Below are positions 18,681-26,137 of a DNA stretch of 48,505 nt, in pieces. Source of the stretch: JAIQFL01 sp035295745 (lineage in GTDB: Bacteria > Acidobacteriota > Terriglobia > Bryobacterales > Bryobacteraceae); contig DATGIL010000050.1 of NCBI GenBank assembly GCA_035295745.1, forward strand, positions 1 through 48,505, in the 5' to 3' direction. Both the position numbers and the translations under genes were made by a program. How positions within the stretch are numbered: position 1 is the first letter of the stretch; each line of letters opens with the position of its first letter. Below the pieces are notes generated by a model, which was not told the DNA's origin, ran no database searches, and saw nothing but the letters and a program-made list of their open reading frames with translations.

Positions 18681-18909
18681 CGCGAATCCTGAGAGCCCCT
18701 CCCCGCTTCTGCTCCCTTCCTTCGCCTGGTGGTCGGGAACCAGCAGCGAGCGTAATCTCTCCGCGAAGCGTCGCACAATAGTAGTGATTCATTCTCGCCC
18801 AGTACAGCAATGTCCGCACGGCGGAAATTCCGTACCCGATTTGTGTTGCTTTTTTCATCTGTCCGTAACAACGGTTTCGTAGGCTGTTGGTTTCCCGATC
18901 GGAGGATGG

Positions 18910-20397
18910 ATGGATTTTCTCGGACAACAGCTTTCTGTTTCGACAGTGATGTTTCTTCTGCTCGCGCTGGGGCTGGCGCTGAGTTTCGAGTTTGTCAACG
19001 GATTCCACGACACCGCGAACGCCGTGGCAACCGTAATCTACACCCACAGTCTGAAACCCACCGTGGCTGTAGTCTGGTCCGGATGCTGGAATCTGATCGG
19101 CGTGCTCTCTTCGAGTGGCGGCGTGGCATTCGGCGTGATCGCGCTCTTGCCCGTGGAACTGGTGATCAATGTGGGTTCCGCCGCTGGATTTGCCATGGTG
19201 TTCGCCTTGTTGATCTCAGCGATTATCTGGAATGTAGGGACCTGGTATTTCGGTCTGCCCGCTTCCAGTTCGCATACGCTGATCGGATCGATCATGGGCG
19301 TTGGTTTGGCCAATTCCATGATGGGGAAGGGCCACGTTTTCGGGGAAGGCGTAAATTGGGCGAAGGCCTCCGAAGTCGGCATGTCCCTGCTGGTCTCTCC
19401 AATTGTCGGCTTCACCTTATCCGCCCTGCTGCTACTGCTATCGAAGGCGCTCATCAAGCGGAAGGAGTTGTACGTCGCCCCCGACAAGGATAAAGCGCCT
19501 CCCACCTGGATCCGCAGCCTGCTGATCCTCACGTGCACAGGTGTGAGTTTTGCGCACGGGCGCAACGACGGCCAGAAGGGAATGGGGTTGATCATGCTGA
19601 TCCTGATCGGCATCCTTCCGGCCGCGTACGCAGTGAACATGGGGACGAACCAGGAGTCGATGCAGGAGATTTCGGAGAGCGCCCAAGCCATCACCCGGCA
19701 GATGGAGAAGCATTCGGGATGGGTGGAGGTCGGCGCCTTTCAAGAGTCGGCCGCAGAGTTGTCCGCATTTCTGAAGACCAACGGTGTGGCCACCGACCGG
19801 ACTTTCGGCGGCATCCGCAATAAGTGCTTTGAGATTTACGGGATCATGCAAGGAAAGAAGAGCTTCAACGACTTGTCGGTCGACCAGCGCCGCACGTTAC
19901 GGACGGATCTGTACCTCGTATCCGAATCGCTCGGCAAACTCGTCAAGCAGCACAAACTCGATGACGACGAGACGAAAGAAGCGGCCGCACTCAAGGCCCG
20001 CATGGACAAAGTCACGAAGTTCATCCCGGACTGGGTCAAGTTCGCGGTCGCCTTCTCGCTCGGTCTGGGGACCATGATCGGCTGGAAGCGCATTGTGGTG
20101 ACCGTGGGCGAGAAGATCGGCAAAGAGCATCTCACTTACGCTCAAGGTGCATCTGCCGAACTCGTCGCGATGGGAACGATTCTTGCGGCAGACACGATGA
20201 ACCTGCCCGTGAGCACTACCCACGTGCTCTCGTCCGGCATCGCAGGCACGATGGCGGCGAATCGCTCCGGACTGCAGATGGAGACCCTCCGTAACGTGCT
20301 CCTGGCGTGGGTGCTGACGCTGCCGGTGAGCGTCTTACTCGGCGCGGGAATCTTCGCTTTCGGCTTAAATATCGTAATTCGCATGGGACTGAAGTAA
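18910..20397 (+). CDS. pit: PiT-family inorganic phosphate transporter
   Basis: A 495-residue transporter of the low-affinity, proton- or cation-coupled PiT family. Both halves of the duplicated signature are present: GFHDTANAVAT at 31-41 in the first half, and FAHGRNDGQKGMG at about 214-226 plus NLPVSTTHVLSSGIAGTM in the C-terminal half. Around 10 membrane helices. Between the halves is a hydrophilic insertion of about 125 residues (about 246-372, SMQEISESAQAITRQMEKHS...) with helical character, longer than in compact bacterial PiTs. GGAGG lies 4 nt before the ATG at 18910. No phoU-like gene (PhoU is a common partner) is adjacent. Confidence 0.92.
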   Translation: MDFLGQQLSVSTVMFLLLALGLALSFEFVNGFHDTANAVATVIYTHSLKPTVAVVWSGCWNLIGVLSSSGGVAFGVIALLPVELVINVGSAAGFAMVFALLISAIIWNVGTWYFGLPASSSHTLIGSIMGVGLANSMMGKGHVFGEGVNWAKASEVGMSLLVSPIVGFTLSALLLLLSKALIKRKELYVAPDKDKAPPTWIRSLLILTCTGVSFAHGRNDGQKGMGLIMLILIGILPAAYAVNMGTNQESMQEISESAQAITRQMEKHSGWVEVGAFQESAAELSAFLKTNGVATDRTFGGIRNKCFEIYGIMQGKKSFNDLSVDQRRTLRTDLYLVSESLGKLVKQHKLDDDETKEAAALKARMDKVTKFIPDWVKFAVAFSLGLGTMIGWKRIVVTVGEKIGKEHLTYAQGASAELVAMGTILAADTMNLPVSTTHVLSSGIAGTMAANRSGLQMETLRNVLLAWVLTLPVSVLLGAGIFAFGLNIVIRMGLK

Positions 20398-20490
20398 GTC
20401 ACTGAAAATACGCATATAGCAGTATTGAGAGACACACAGTTCTGGCACCAGAGTTGCATCCTTGGAGACCGAAGGGAGAGGTTTTCGAAG

Positions 20491-22122
20491 ATGATCAACA
20501 AAATGGCTCGGGTTCCGGCGTTCGGCCTGCTCCTCGCAACCGCCGCCTGGTGTCAAAATGCACCAGTGAATCGTCCGCCGGTTCCTATTTACCGTGTAAC
20601 TGTTGTCGAACGAACGGTAAAGGCCGTCGATTATCGATATCGCAGCGGCCCGACGCCCATCGATTTTCGCGGCACCGTACTTCTGCCGAAAGCCAAAGGC
20701 GATGCCATGGTGGAATCGAAAGCGGGACGTACCGAAATCGACGCGCGATTCGATCACCTGGAAGCGCCCACACGCTACGGTAACGAATACCTGACTTATG
20801 TCTTGTGGGCGATCACTCCGGAAGGCCACGCTAAGAATCTGGGCGAGATCATTCCCGGCAGTTCCGATCATGCCAGAATGCATGTCACCACCGACCTCTT
20901 ATCCTTCGGAATGCTGGTGACGGCTGAGCCCTACTCCGCGGTGCGGCAGCCCAGCGATGTCGTGGTGATGGAGAACGAGGTGCGGCCGGAGACCGTCGGC
21001 GGCATCGAGCAGATTCAGGCGCGCTATGAGTTGCTACCGCGCGGCGAATACACCTATAACGTGCCGTCCGACTTGCAGAACGCTGCCGCTCAGGGCGAGA
21101 AGCTCTCGATGGACCGTTATGAAGCTCTGCTGGAGGTCTATCAGGCGCAGAACGCAGTCCAGATCGCGCGCTCGATGGGCGCCGATCAATATGCGCCGGA
21201 TGTTTTCAATAAAGCCGAGGCGCTCTACCGCACTGCTCAAGAAGCGCAAATGCGTCACGCGGATCGCAACACTGTAGTCACAGCGGCACGCCAGGCGGCG
21301 CAGACCGCGGAAGACTCCCGTGCGATCGCGGAGAAGCGCCAAAAAGACGAGCAACTGTCTCAGGCACAGGCACAAGTGGCGAAGGAGCAGGAACTCCGGA
21401 TGCACGAGCAGGAGTTGAGAGCGAAGGCGGAAGCGGATCTCCAGGCAGCCCGAAACGAGGCGCGCAATCAGGCATCCGCGGATCGTGTTCAAAAGGAAGA
21501 AGAGGAACGATCCTCACGAGCACGACTGGAGGCAGAAAGGGCGCGTCTGGAAACGGAGACGGCCGCCTTACAGGCTCCGCCACCACCGCCTCCGACGCAG
21601 ACCATGCCGGCGCAAACCTACGTCCAAACCGCTCCGTCACAGAGCAACCTTGATTATTCGAAGACCGAATTCCGCCAACAGCTTTACCGGGAACTGAAGT
21701 CCGCGGGCTCCACGATGGACACGCCGCGGGGACTCGTGGTGACGCTGCCGGATGCCGATTTCCGCGGCGCCAGCTTGAACCCAAGCATGTATAGCAGTCT
21801 GCAGCGGATCGCGTCGATCGTACGGTCGCATCCCGGATTGTATGTTTCGGTGGAAGGGCACACGGACAACGCCATGGGCGAATCGCGTGCCGAGACGTTC
21901 TCATATGAGCGTGCCTCTGCAGTGCGGGCGGAGTTGGCGCGAGCGGGAGTTCCCGCGAGTGCGCTCTCCGCGCGAGGACTGGGCAATGCCCGTCCGTTGG
22001 CATCTAACGCCACCGCCGCCGGACGCGAACAGAACCGCCGGGTCGAGATTACGATCTATGGCGATCCCGTGGGCACACTGCCCGTGTGGGACAAGACGTA
22101 CAGCTTGGCTCCCCAACGTTAG
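20491..22122 (+). CDS. OmpA-family envelope protein with coiled coil and C-terminal peptidoglycan-binding domain
   Basis: A 543-residue protein. Signal peptide at about 1-21 (MINKMARVPAFGLLLATAAW, cleavage near CQ); an N-terminal beta-rich region with no named domain; a DUF4398-like helical segment around 220-290 (AQNAVQIARSMGADQYAPDVFNKAEALYR); a charged coiled coil at about 290-365; a PPPPPP linker; and an OmpA/MotB domain at about 410-530 with VSVEGHTDN and REQNRRVEITIYG, the Asp and Arg that hold diaminopimelate. It should tether the cell wall in the periplasm. ATG at 20491 is preferred to an upstream in-frame start at 20425 because it begins the signal peptide and follows GGGAGAGG. The tandem repeat array begins 70 bp after its stop. 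Confidence 0.85.
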   Translation: MINKMARVPAFGLLLATAAWCQNAPVNRPPVPIYRVTVVERTVKAVDYRYRSGPTPIDFRGTVLLPKAKGDAMVESKAGRTEIDARFDHLEAPTRYGNEYLTYVLWAITPEGHAKNLGEIIPGSSDHARMHVTTDLLSFGMLVTAEPYSAVRQPSDVVVMENEVRPETVGGIEQIQARYELLPRGEYTYNVPSDLQNAAAQGEKLSMDRYEALLEVYQAQNAVQIARSMGADQYAPDVFNKAEALYRTAQEAQMRHADRNTVVTAARQAAQTAEDSRAIAEKRQKDEQLSQAQAQVAKEQELRMHEQELRAKAEADLQAARNEARNQASADRVQKEEEERSSRARLEAERARLETETAALQAPPPPPPTQTMPAQTYVQTAPSQSNLDYSKTEFRQQLYRELKSAGSTMDTPRGLVVTLPDADFRGASLNPSMYSSLQRIASIVRSHPGLYVSVEGHTDNAMGESRAETFSYERASAVRAELARAGVPASALSARGLGNARPLASNATAAGREQNRRVEITIYGDPVGTLPVWDKTYSLAPQR

Positions 22123-22132
22123 GCCTGCCAGA

Positions 22133-22155
22133 CGCTTGCTCAAGGCGCGCGGCTC
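22133..22155 (+). repeat. Dispersed intergenic repeat, forward copy bounding the tandem array
   Basis: It begins CGCTTGCT and ends GGCGCGCGGCTC, matching 5544-5565 with an internal variation. Together with the inverted copy at 22483-22504 it brackets the 20-bp tandem array. Confidence 0.65.
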
Positions 22156-22191
22156 AGCGGGAAGGCGCAATTTGAACTACGCGTTCCGATC

Positions 22192-22486
22192 TGAATCGCG
22201 CGCTGCCATCGTGAACACACGCTGCGATTGTCAATCGCGTGCCGCCACCGTGAATCGCGCGCTGCCATCGTGAATCGCGCGTTGCCATCGTGAGTCGCGC
22301 CGCCAATTGTGAACCGCGCACTGCCATTGTGAATCGCGTGCCGCCATCGTGAAATCGCGCCCTTCAATTGCGAATCGCGCCGCCATCGTGAACCGGGCCC
22401 TCCCATCATGAATCCCGCGCCGCTATCGTGAATCGCACGTCACCATCGTGAACACACGCTGCCATCGCGAATCGCGCGATACGAGC
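22192..22486. repeat. Degenerate 20-bp tandem repeat array, about 15 units
   Basis: Contiguous units of 18-21 bp with consensus TGAATCGCGCGCTGCCATCG. Units start at about 22192, 22212, 22231, 22251, 22271, 22291, 22310, 22330, 22350, 22371, 22389, 22409, 22429, 22449 and 22468; the last is partial. Units 1 and 4 are identical and others differ at a few positions. There are no spacers, so this is not CRISPR. It lies between the OmpA-like gene and the promoter of the second PadR operon. Confidence 0.9.
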
Positions 22487-22504
22487 CGCGCGCGTGAGCA
22501 AGCG
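22483..22504 (-). repeat. Dispersed intergenic repeat, inverted copy bounding the tandem array
   Basis: It begins GAGCCGCGCGCG and ends TGAGCAAGCG, the reverse complement of the unit at 5544-5565 with one mismatch. It lies 27 bp upstream of the -35 box of the PadR promoter. Confidence 0.7.
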
Positions 22505-22530
22505 TCTGGCCCATCTTCATCCGGCCCTTC

Positions 22531-22559
22531 TTGATATCAGCCATCGCTACATATATAAT
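22531..22559 (+). promoter_or_regulatory. Near-consensus sigma-70 promoter of PadR-ADOP operon
   Basis: TTGATA (22531-22536), a 17-nt spacer, then TATAAT (22554-22559). Initiation about 7 nt downstream falls at about 22566, two bases before the PadR ATG, so the mRNA would be practically leaderless. Confidence 0.75.
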
Positions 22560-22585
22560 CCCCAGATATGGGGAAAGCTGATATC
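22533..22585. promoter_or_regulatory. Candidate operator: 9-bp inverted repeat around promoter and start codon
   Basis: GATATCAGC (22533-22541) and GCTGATATC (22577-22585) are perfect inverted partners 35 bp apart. They overlap the -35 box and the first codons of the PadR gene. A second inverted element, CCCCA-GATA-TGGGG (22560-22573), spans the predicted transcription start. Either could be the autoregulatory PadR site. Confidence 0.45.
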
Positions 22586-22915
22586 GCCACGCGCGACTTG
22601 CAAAAGGGTAGCGCGGAGATGATTGTACTCGCTCTGCTGGAAGGCCGCTCCCGCCATGGATACGAACTCGCCAAACTGATCGAATCCCAATCCGAAAGCA
22701 AAGTTCAATTCCACGTTGCATCTCTCTACCCGCTCTTGTACCGGCTCGAACGGCGTCAACTCGTCGAGGGCCGATGGGTGGAGAAGGCAGGTGAACGGCG
22801 GCGCCGATTCTACCGTCTCACTCCCGCCGGGAAGCGCGCACTCGCCGTGCAACGCCAGACATGGCGCGAATTCGTCAGCGTACTCAACCAGCTCACGGGG
22901 TTCAGCCATGCCTGA
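22568..22915 (+). CDS. PadR family transcriptional regulator
   Basis: A 115-residue winged-helix regulator: GSAEMIVLALLEGRSRHGYELAKLIESQS (helices 1-2), FHVASLYPLLYRLERRQLVEGRW (recognition helix region), then GERRRRFYRLTPAGKRAL (wing) and a short dimerisation helix. It overlaps the downstream permease start by 8 bp, implying translational coupling and joint control. The ATG at 22568 lies only about 2 nt after the predicted transcription start, so initiation is probably leaderless. It differs clearly from the PadR protein at 15927-16256, so the two pairs are not a recent duplication. Confidence 0.93.
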   Translation: MGKADIATRDLQKGSAEMIVLALLEGRSRHGYELAKLIESQSESKVQFHVASLYPLLYRLERRQLVEGRWVEKAGERRRRFYRLTPAGKRALAVQRQTWREFVSVLNQLTGFSHA

Positions 22916-25598
22916 CTGGCGCCAGTACGTCCGCCGGAATCTTCCGCGACTGCATGTAGGACCGCTTCGTGAGAACGCAATTGTCTCTGAGTTGGCGCTG
23001 CAACTCGAACAAGCGTACAACGAAGCCATCGCGGCGGGCACTCCCGAGGCCGAAGCCGCGGAGCGCGCGCAAAGACAATTGGGTGACTGGGGCACTCTGG
23101 CACGCGAGATCAACTCCGCGGAGATGATGGAAAGCCCTGGCCCCGAGACGAGAAGCTTTCTCTCCGGCACCCTCCGGGACATCCGCTATTCCCTTCGCTT
23201 CCTGCTGCGCAACCCCGCATTCACTGCCATCGCGGTTGCCACGCTGGCATTCGGGATCGGCGGCAATACCGCCGTATTCACTCTGGTGGACGCCATCGCT
23301 TTGCGCAGCCTTCCCTATCGTCAGCCCGACCGCCTGATTGCCGTCGAAACCCGCAAAGCGCAGCAGCCGGAACTCGAAGCATGGACCTCGGCTCTCGATT
23401 TTTTCGATATCCGCGAACAGGCGACGACTCTGTCATCGCTCGCTGGTATTTCGCCCGTCTGGAACGTCACCATGACGGGGCGGGGCGATGCCGAACAGCT
23501 CGAAACCCTGTATGTCTCGGCCGACTTCTTTCCCATGTTGGGGGTGAACGCGACGTTGGGTCGCACCTTCCTGCCGCAGGAAGATAATCGAACGCACGCT
23601 GCCAATGTAGTGGTCCTGTCACACGCGTTTTGGGAGAAGCGATTCGGGGCCGATCGCAAGGTGCTCGGAACCAATATTGTTCTCGACGGATCGACTTATA
23701 CGATCATCGGAGTACTCCCCACAGGTTTTCGCTACGCGGGTGAGCCCCTGGCCGGTACGTCTACGGAAATCGACGCCTGGTTTCCCCTTGCTGCCAACCC
23801 ACTGGTGGGTTCGGCGCGCACTCTGCGTTTCCTCAAGCTGGTGGGCCGGATGAAGCCCGGAGTCTCATTGGCGCAGAGTCAGGACGAGTTGCGGCGCATC
23901 GGGACGCGCCTCGCGGAGCAGCATGCCGATTCGAATCGAGGTTTTGCCGACGACGCCCAGTACCTGGAAACACAAGTGACCGGCGGCTTCCGCGTTGCCA
24001 TGCTGTTGCTTCTCGGCACGGTGGGCTTCGTACTGCTGATGGCATGCGCAAATGTGGCAAATCTCCTGCTGGCGCGAGCGTCCGCCCGGCAGCGCGAGAT
24101 CTCCATTCGCACGGCGCTCGGCGCCTCGCGCTTCCGTCTGTTGCGGCAACTCCTCACGGAAGGTTTCGTGCTCGCCGCACTCGGAGGCGCGGCTGGACTG
24201 GGTGTGGCGTGGCTAGGCCTGCGTTTTCTGATTCGAATTGCTCCCTCCACACTCGTCCACGCCGGCGAGGTGTCTTTAGACGGCCGCGCCCTTCTCTTCA
24301 CATTCATGGCGATTCTGGTGTCGGCTTCACTGGGCGGGCTGCCGCCGGCGTGGCGCATGGTCCGTGGCAGCATCGAATCCGCGCTTCGAGGATCGGGGCG
24401 AGGCATGGTCGCCGGACATCATCGGCTGCGATCCACGCTCGTCGTGGTACAAGTCGCGGTAGCGCTACTGCTGATGGTTGGTGCCGCCCTCCTGATCCGC
24501 AGCTTTCAACGGCTGCTCGAAATCGACCCGGGATTTCGCCCGCAGAATCTGATTAGCATTTCCACCCAGTTGCCTCCTGGCGCCAACACTCCGCAACAAC
24601 GCACGGCGATGCTACGCGATATGCGGGCTGCGCTCAATCAGGTGCCCGGAGTGCAGAGCGTAAGTGCCGTGAGCCGCTTGCCGCTGCTGGGTTCCAATCT
24701 CGGATCGTGGCTGTTCGTGGAGGGAAAGTATCTCCCCGGCGAACCCGGATACGACGTGGAATATCGTGTAGCCGCACCCGACTACTTTCCGACCATGGGA
24801 ATTCCGCTTCGAGCCGGACGCCTGTTCGACGAGCACGACGATGCCAACCCGGGAGCCGGCATCCTGATCAACGAATCGGCCGCACGCAAGTTCTGGCCCG
24901 GCGAAAGCGCGGTGGGCAAGCGCGTCAAACTCGGAAATCCGGATCGCACTCCTTGGATCACAGTAATCGGAGTGGTGGGCGATGTCCGGCACTTCGGTCT
25001 CGATGCCGATCCGCGGCCGGAGGTGTACCGGCCCTACGCTCTCAATCCGTTGGGAGCGCCGATTCTGGTGATTCGCACCGCAGTGGATCCCGCTTCGCTC
25101 TCCAATGTGCTCTCCGCTAAGATCCGCTCGGTGAGCGCCGGAGTGCCTACCTACAACGTGTTCGCGATGCAGGACCTTGTCGATCGGTCGACTGCGCAGA
25201 GGCGCTTCGTTATGCTGCTGCTCACAGGCTTTGCGATGGCATCGCTGCTCTTGGCGGGAGTGGGGATCTATGGGACGGTTTCGCAGGCCGTGGCGCAACG
25301 CACCCAGGAGATCGGGCTGCGAATGGCGCTTGGCGCATCGCCGGGCGCGGCCTTGCGCCTGGTCTTCCAGCACGGCATGCTGCTCACGTTGGCAGGAATC
25401 GGAGCCGGATCCCTCGCCGCAGCGGCGCTCACCCGACTGATGAGCAAGATGCTGTTTGAAGTGCGCCCGCTTGACCCGATCGCATTTTGTGCGGCAGCTC
25501 TGGCGCTTAGCGGATTCGCAGCCCTAGCCTGCTATGTCCCGGCTCGCCGGGCCACCAAGGTAGATCCGCTCGAAGCGCTGCGAGCCGAACAAGCATAG
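22908..25598 (+). CDS. ADOP-type MacB-like ABC transporter permease (orphan)
   Basis: An 896-residue permease with the same plan as the one at 13236-15923: a soluble leader at about 1-75 (LELQLEQAYNEAIAAG-type, with the local form ELALQLEQAYNEAIAAGTPEAEAAER), TM1 followed by FGIGGNTAVFTLVDAIALRSLPY, a periplasmic MacB domain, an FtsX block with ACANVANLLLARASARQREISIR, a second periplasmic domain, and a final FtsX block ending VPARRATKVDPLEALRAEQA. The start at 22908 is fixed by overlap with the PadR stop and by the ADOP-like leader; an open frame extends to 22716 inside the PadR gene but is only a shadow. No ATP-binding subunit nearby. Function: unknown export or mechanotransmission. Confidence 0.92.
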   Translation: MPDWRQYVRRNLPRLHVGPLRENAIVSELALQLEQAYNEAIAAGTPEAEAAERAQRQLGDWGTLAREINSAEMMESPGPETRSFLSGTLRDIRYSLRFLLRNPAFTAIAVATLAFGIGGNTAVFTLVDAIALRSLPYRQPDRLIAVETRKAQQPELEAWTSALDFFDIREQATTLSSLAGISPVWNVTMTGRGDAEQLETLYVSADFFPMLGVNATLGRTFLPQEDNRTHAANVVVLSHAFWEKRFGADRKVLGTNIVLDGSTYTIIGVLPTGFRYAGEPLAGTSTEIDAWFPLAANPLVGSARTLRFLKLVGRMKPGVSLAQSQDELRRIGTRLAEQHADSNRGFADDAQYLETQVTGGFRVAMLLLLGTVGFVLLMACANVANLLLARASARQREISIRTALGASRFRLLRQLLTEGFVLAALGGAAGLGVAWLGLRFLIRIAPSTLVHAGEVSLDGRALLFTFMAILVSASLGGLPPAWRMVRGSIESALRGSGRGMVAGHHRLRSTLVVVQVAVALLLMVGAALLIRSFQRLLEIDPGFRPQNLISISTQLPPGANTPQQRTAMLRDMRAALNQVPGVQSVSAVSRLPLLGSNLGSWLFVEGKYLPGEPGYDVEYRVAAPDYFPTMGIPLRAGRLFDEHDDANPGAGILINESAARKFWPGESAVGKRVKLGNPDRTPWITVIGVVGDVRHFGLDADPRPEVYRPYALNPLGAPILVIRTAVDPASLSNVLSAKIRSVSAGVPTYNVFAMQDLVDRSTAQRRFVMLLLTGFAMASLLLAGVGIYGTVSQAVAQRTQEIGLRMALGASPGAALRLVFQHGMLLTLAGIGAGSLAAAALTRLMSKMLFEVRPLDPIAFCAAALALSGFAALACYVPARRATKVDPLEALRAEQA

Positions 25599-25631
25599 GC
25601 GGCAAGCCGGGCTTACCGCGCCCCCTGGGGC

Positions 25632-26096
25632 CTACACGTAGGCAATCACGTCGATTTCGACGAGGGAATCTCCGGGAATTCCGCCAGCCGCTGCGATTGT
25701 CGTCCGCACTGGGGGCTCCTCGCCGAAGCGGCCCTTGAACACGTCATTCATGTCCTTGTAATCCTTCAGGTCGTTCAGATAGACATTGCACTTCAGCACC
25801 TTGTTCATCGACGATCCGGCGGATTCCAACTGTTTCTGAATCTGATCCAGAACGATCTTGGTATGCGCCTTGATCTCCTTTTCACCCTCGTGCGCACCCA
25901 CACCGGCGATGAAAATCAAATTCCCAAATTGCACCGTGCTGCTGAATAGCGGCGTCCCCGCCGGCTTCTTCCCGTTGGCGTAAATAACTTTTTTCACCGG
26001 CTTCTCTTGCGCCGCGGCGGGACTGGCCGCCGCCGTCACGACGGCTGCAACACCAGCCCCGCGAGTGATGAAACTGCGTCGATTGCTCGTGCTCAT
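25632..26096 (-). CDS. Exported RidA (YjgF/YER057c/UK114) family protein
   Basis: RidA proteins hydrolyse reactive enamine/imine intermediates released by PLP enzymes. This 154-residue form carries a twin-arginine signal at about 5-28 (NRRSFITRGAGVAAVVTAAA, cleavage near AAAQ), then the RidA core: FSSTVQFGNLIFIAGVGAHEG, the middle QIQKQLESAGSSMNKVLKCNVYLNDLKDY, and the C-terminal PPVRTTIAAAGGIPGDSLVEIDVIAYV. The last segment contains the conserved Arg that contacts the substrate carboxylate and the Glu of the family. Most RidA proteins are cytosolic and about 130 residues, so the Tat signal is unusual. AGGAG lies 5 nt upstream of ATG 26096. The gene follows the Tat-exported PLP enzyme by 41 bp. 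Confidence 0.9.
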   Translation of the reverse strand: MSTSNRRSFITRGAGVAAVVTAAASPAAAQEKPVKKVIYANGKKPAGTPLFSSTVQFGNLIFIAGVGAHEGEKEIKAHTKIVLDQIQKQLESAGSSMNKVLKCNVYLNDLKDYKDMNDVFKGRFGEEPPVRTTIAAAGGIPGDSLVEIDVIAYV

Positions 26097-26137
26097 AGAG
26101 TCTCCTGTGTAATCAAAACCGGACCACCCGTCGTGCC

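Noticed and set aside
22140..22409. Minus-strand 89-residue protein with peptide repeats
   Set aside because: The frame lies across the 20-bp tandem array; its repetitive residues are produced by the DNA repeat, and the unit length is not a multiple of three.
22192..22486. CRISPR array
   Set aside because: Units are contiguous with no spacers, are only 18-21 bp, and no cas gene is present.
22716..22907. N-terminal extension of the second ADOP permease
   Set aside because: It lies in another frame of the PadR gene; the start at 22908 gives the normal ADOP leader.
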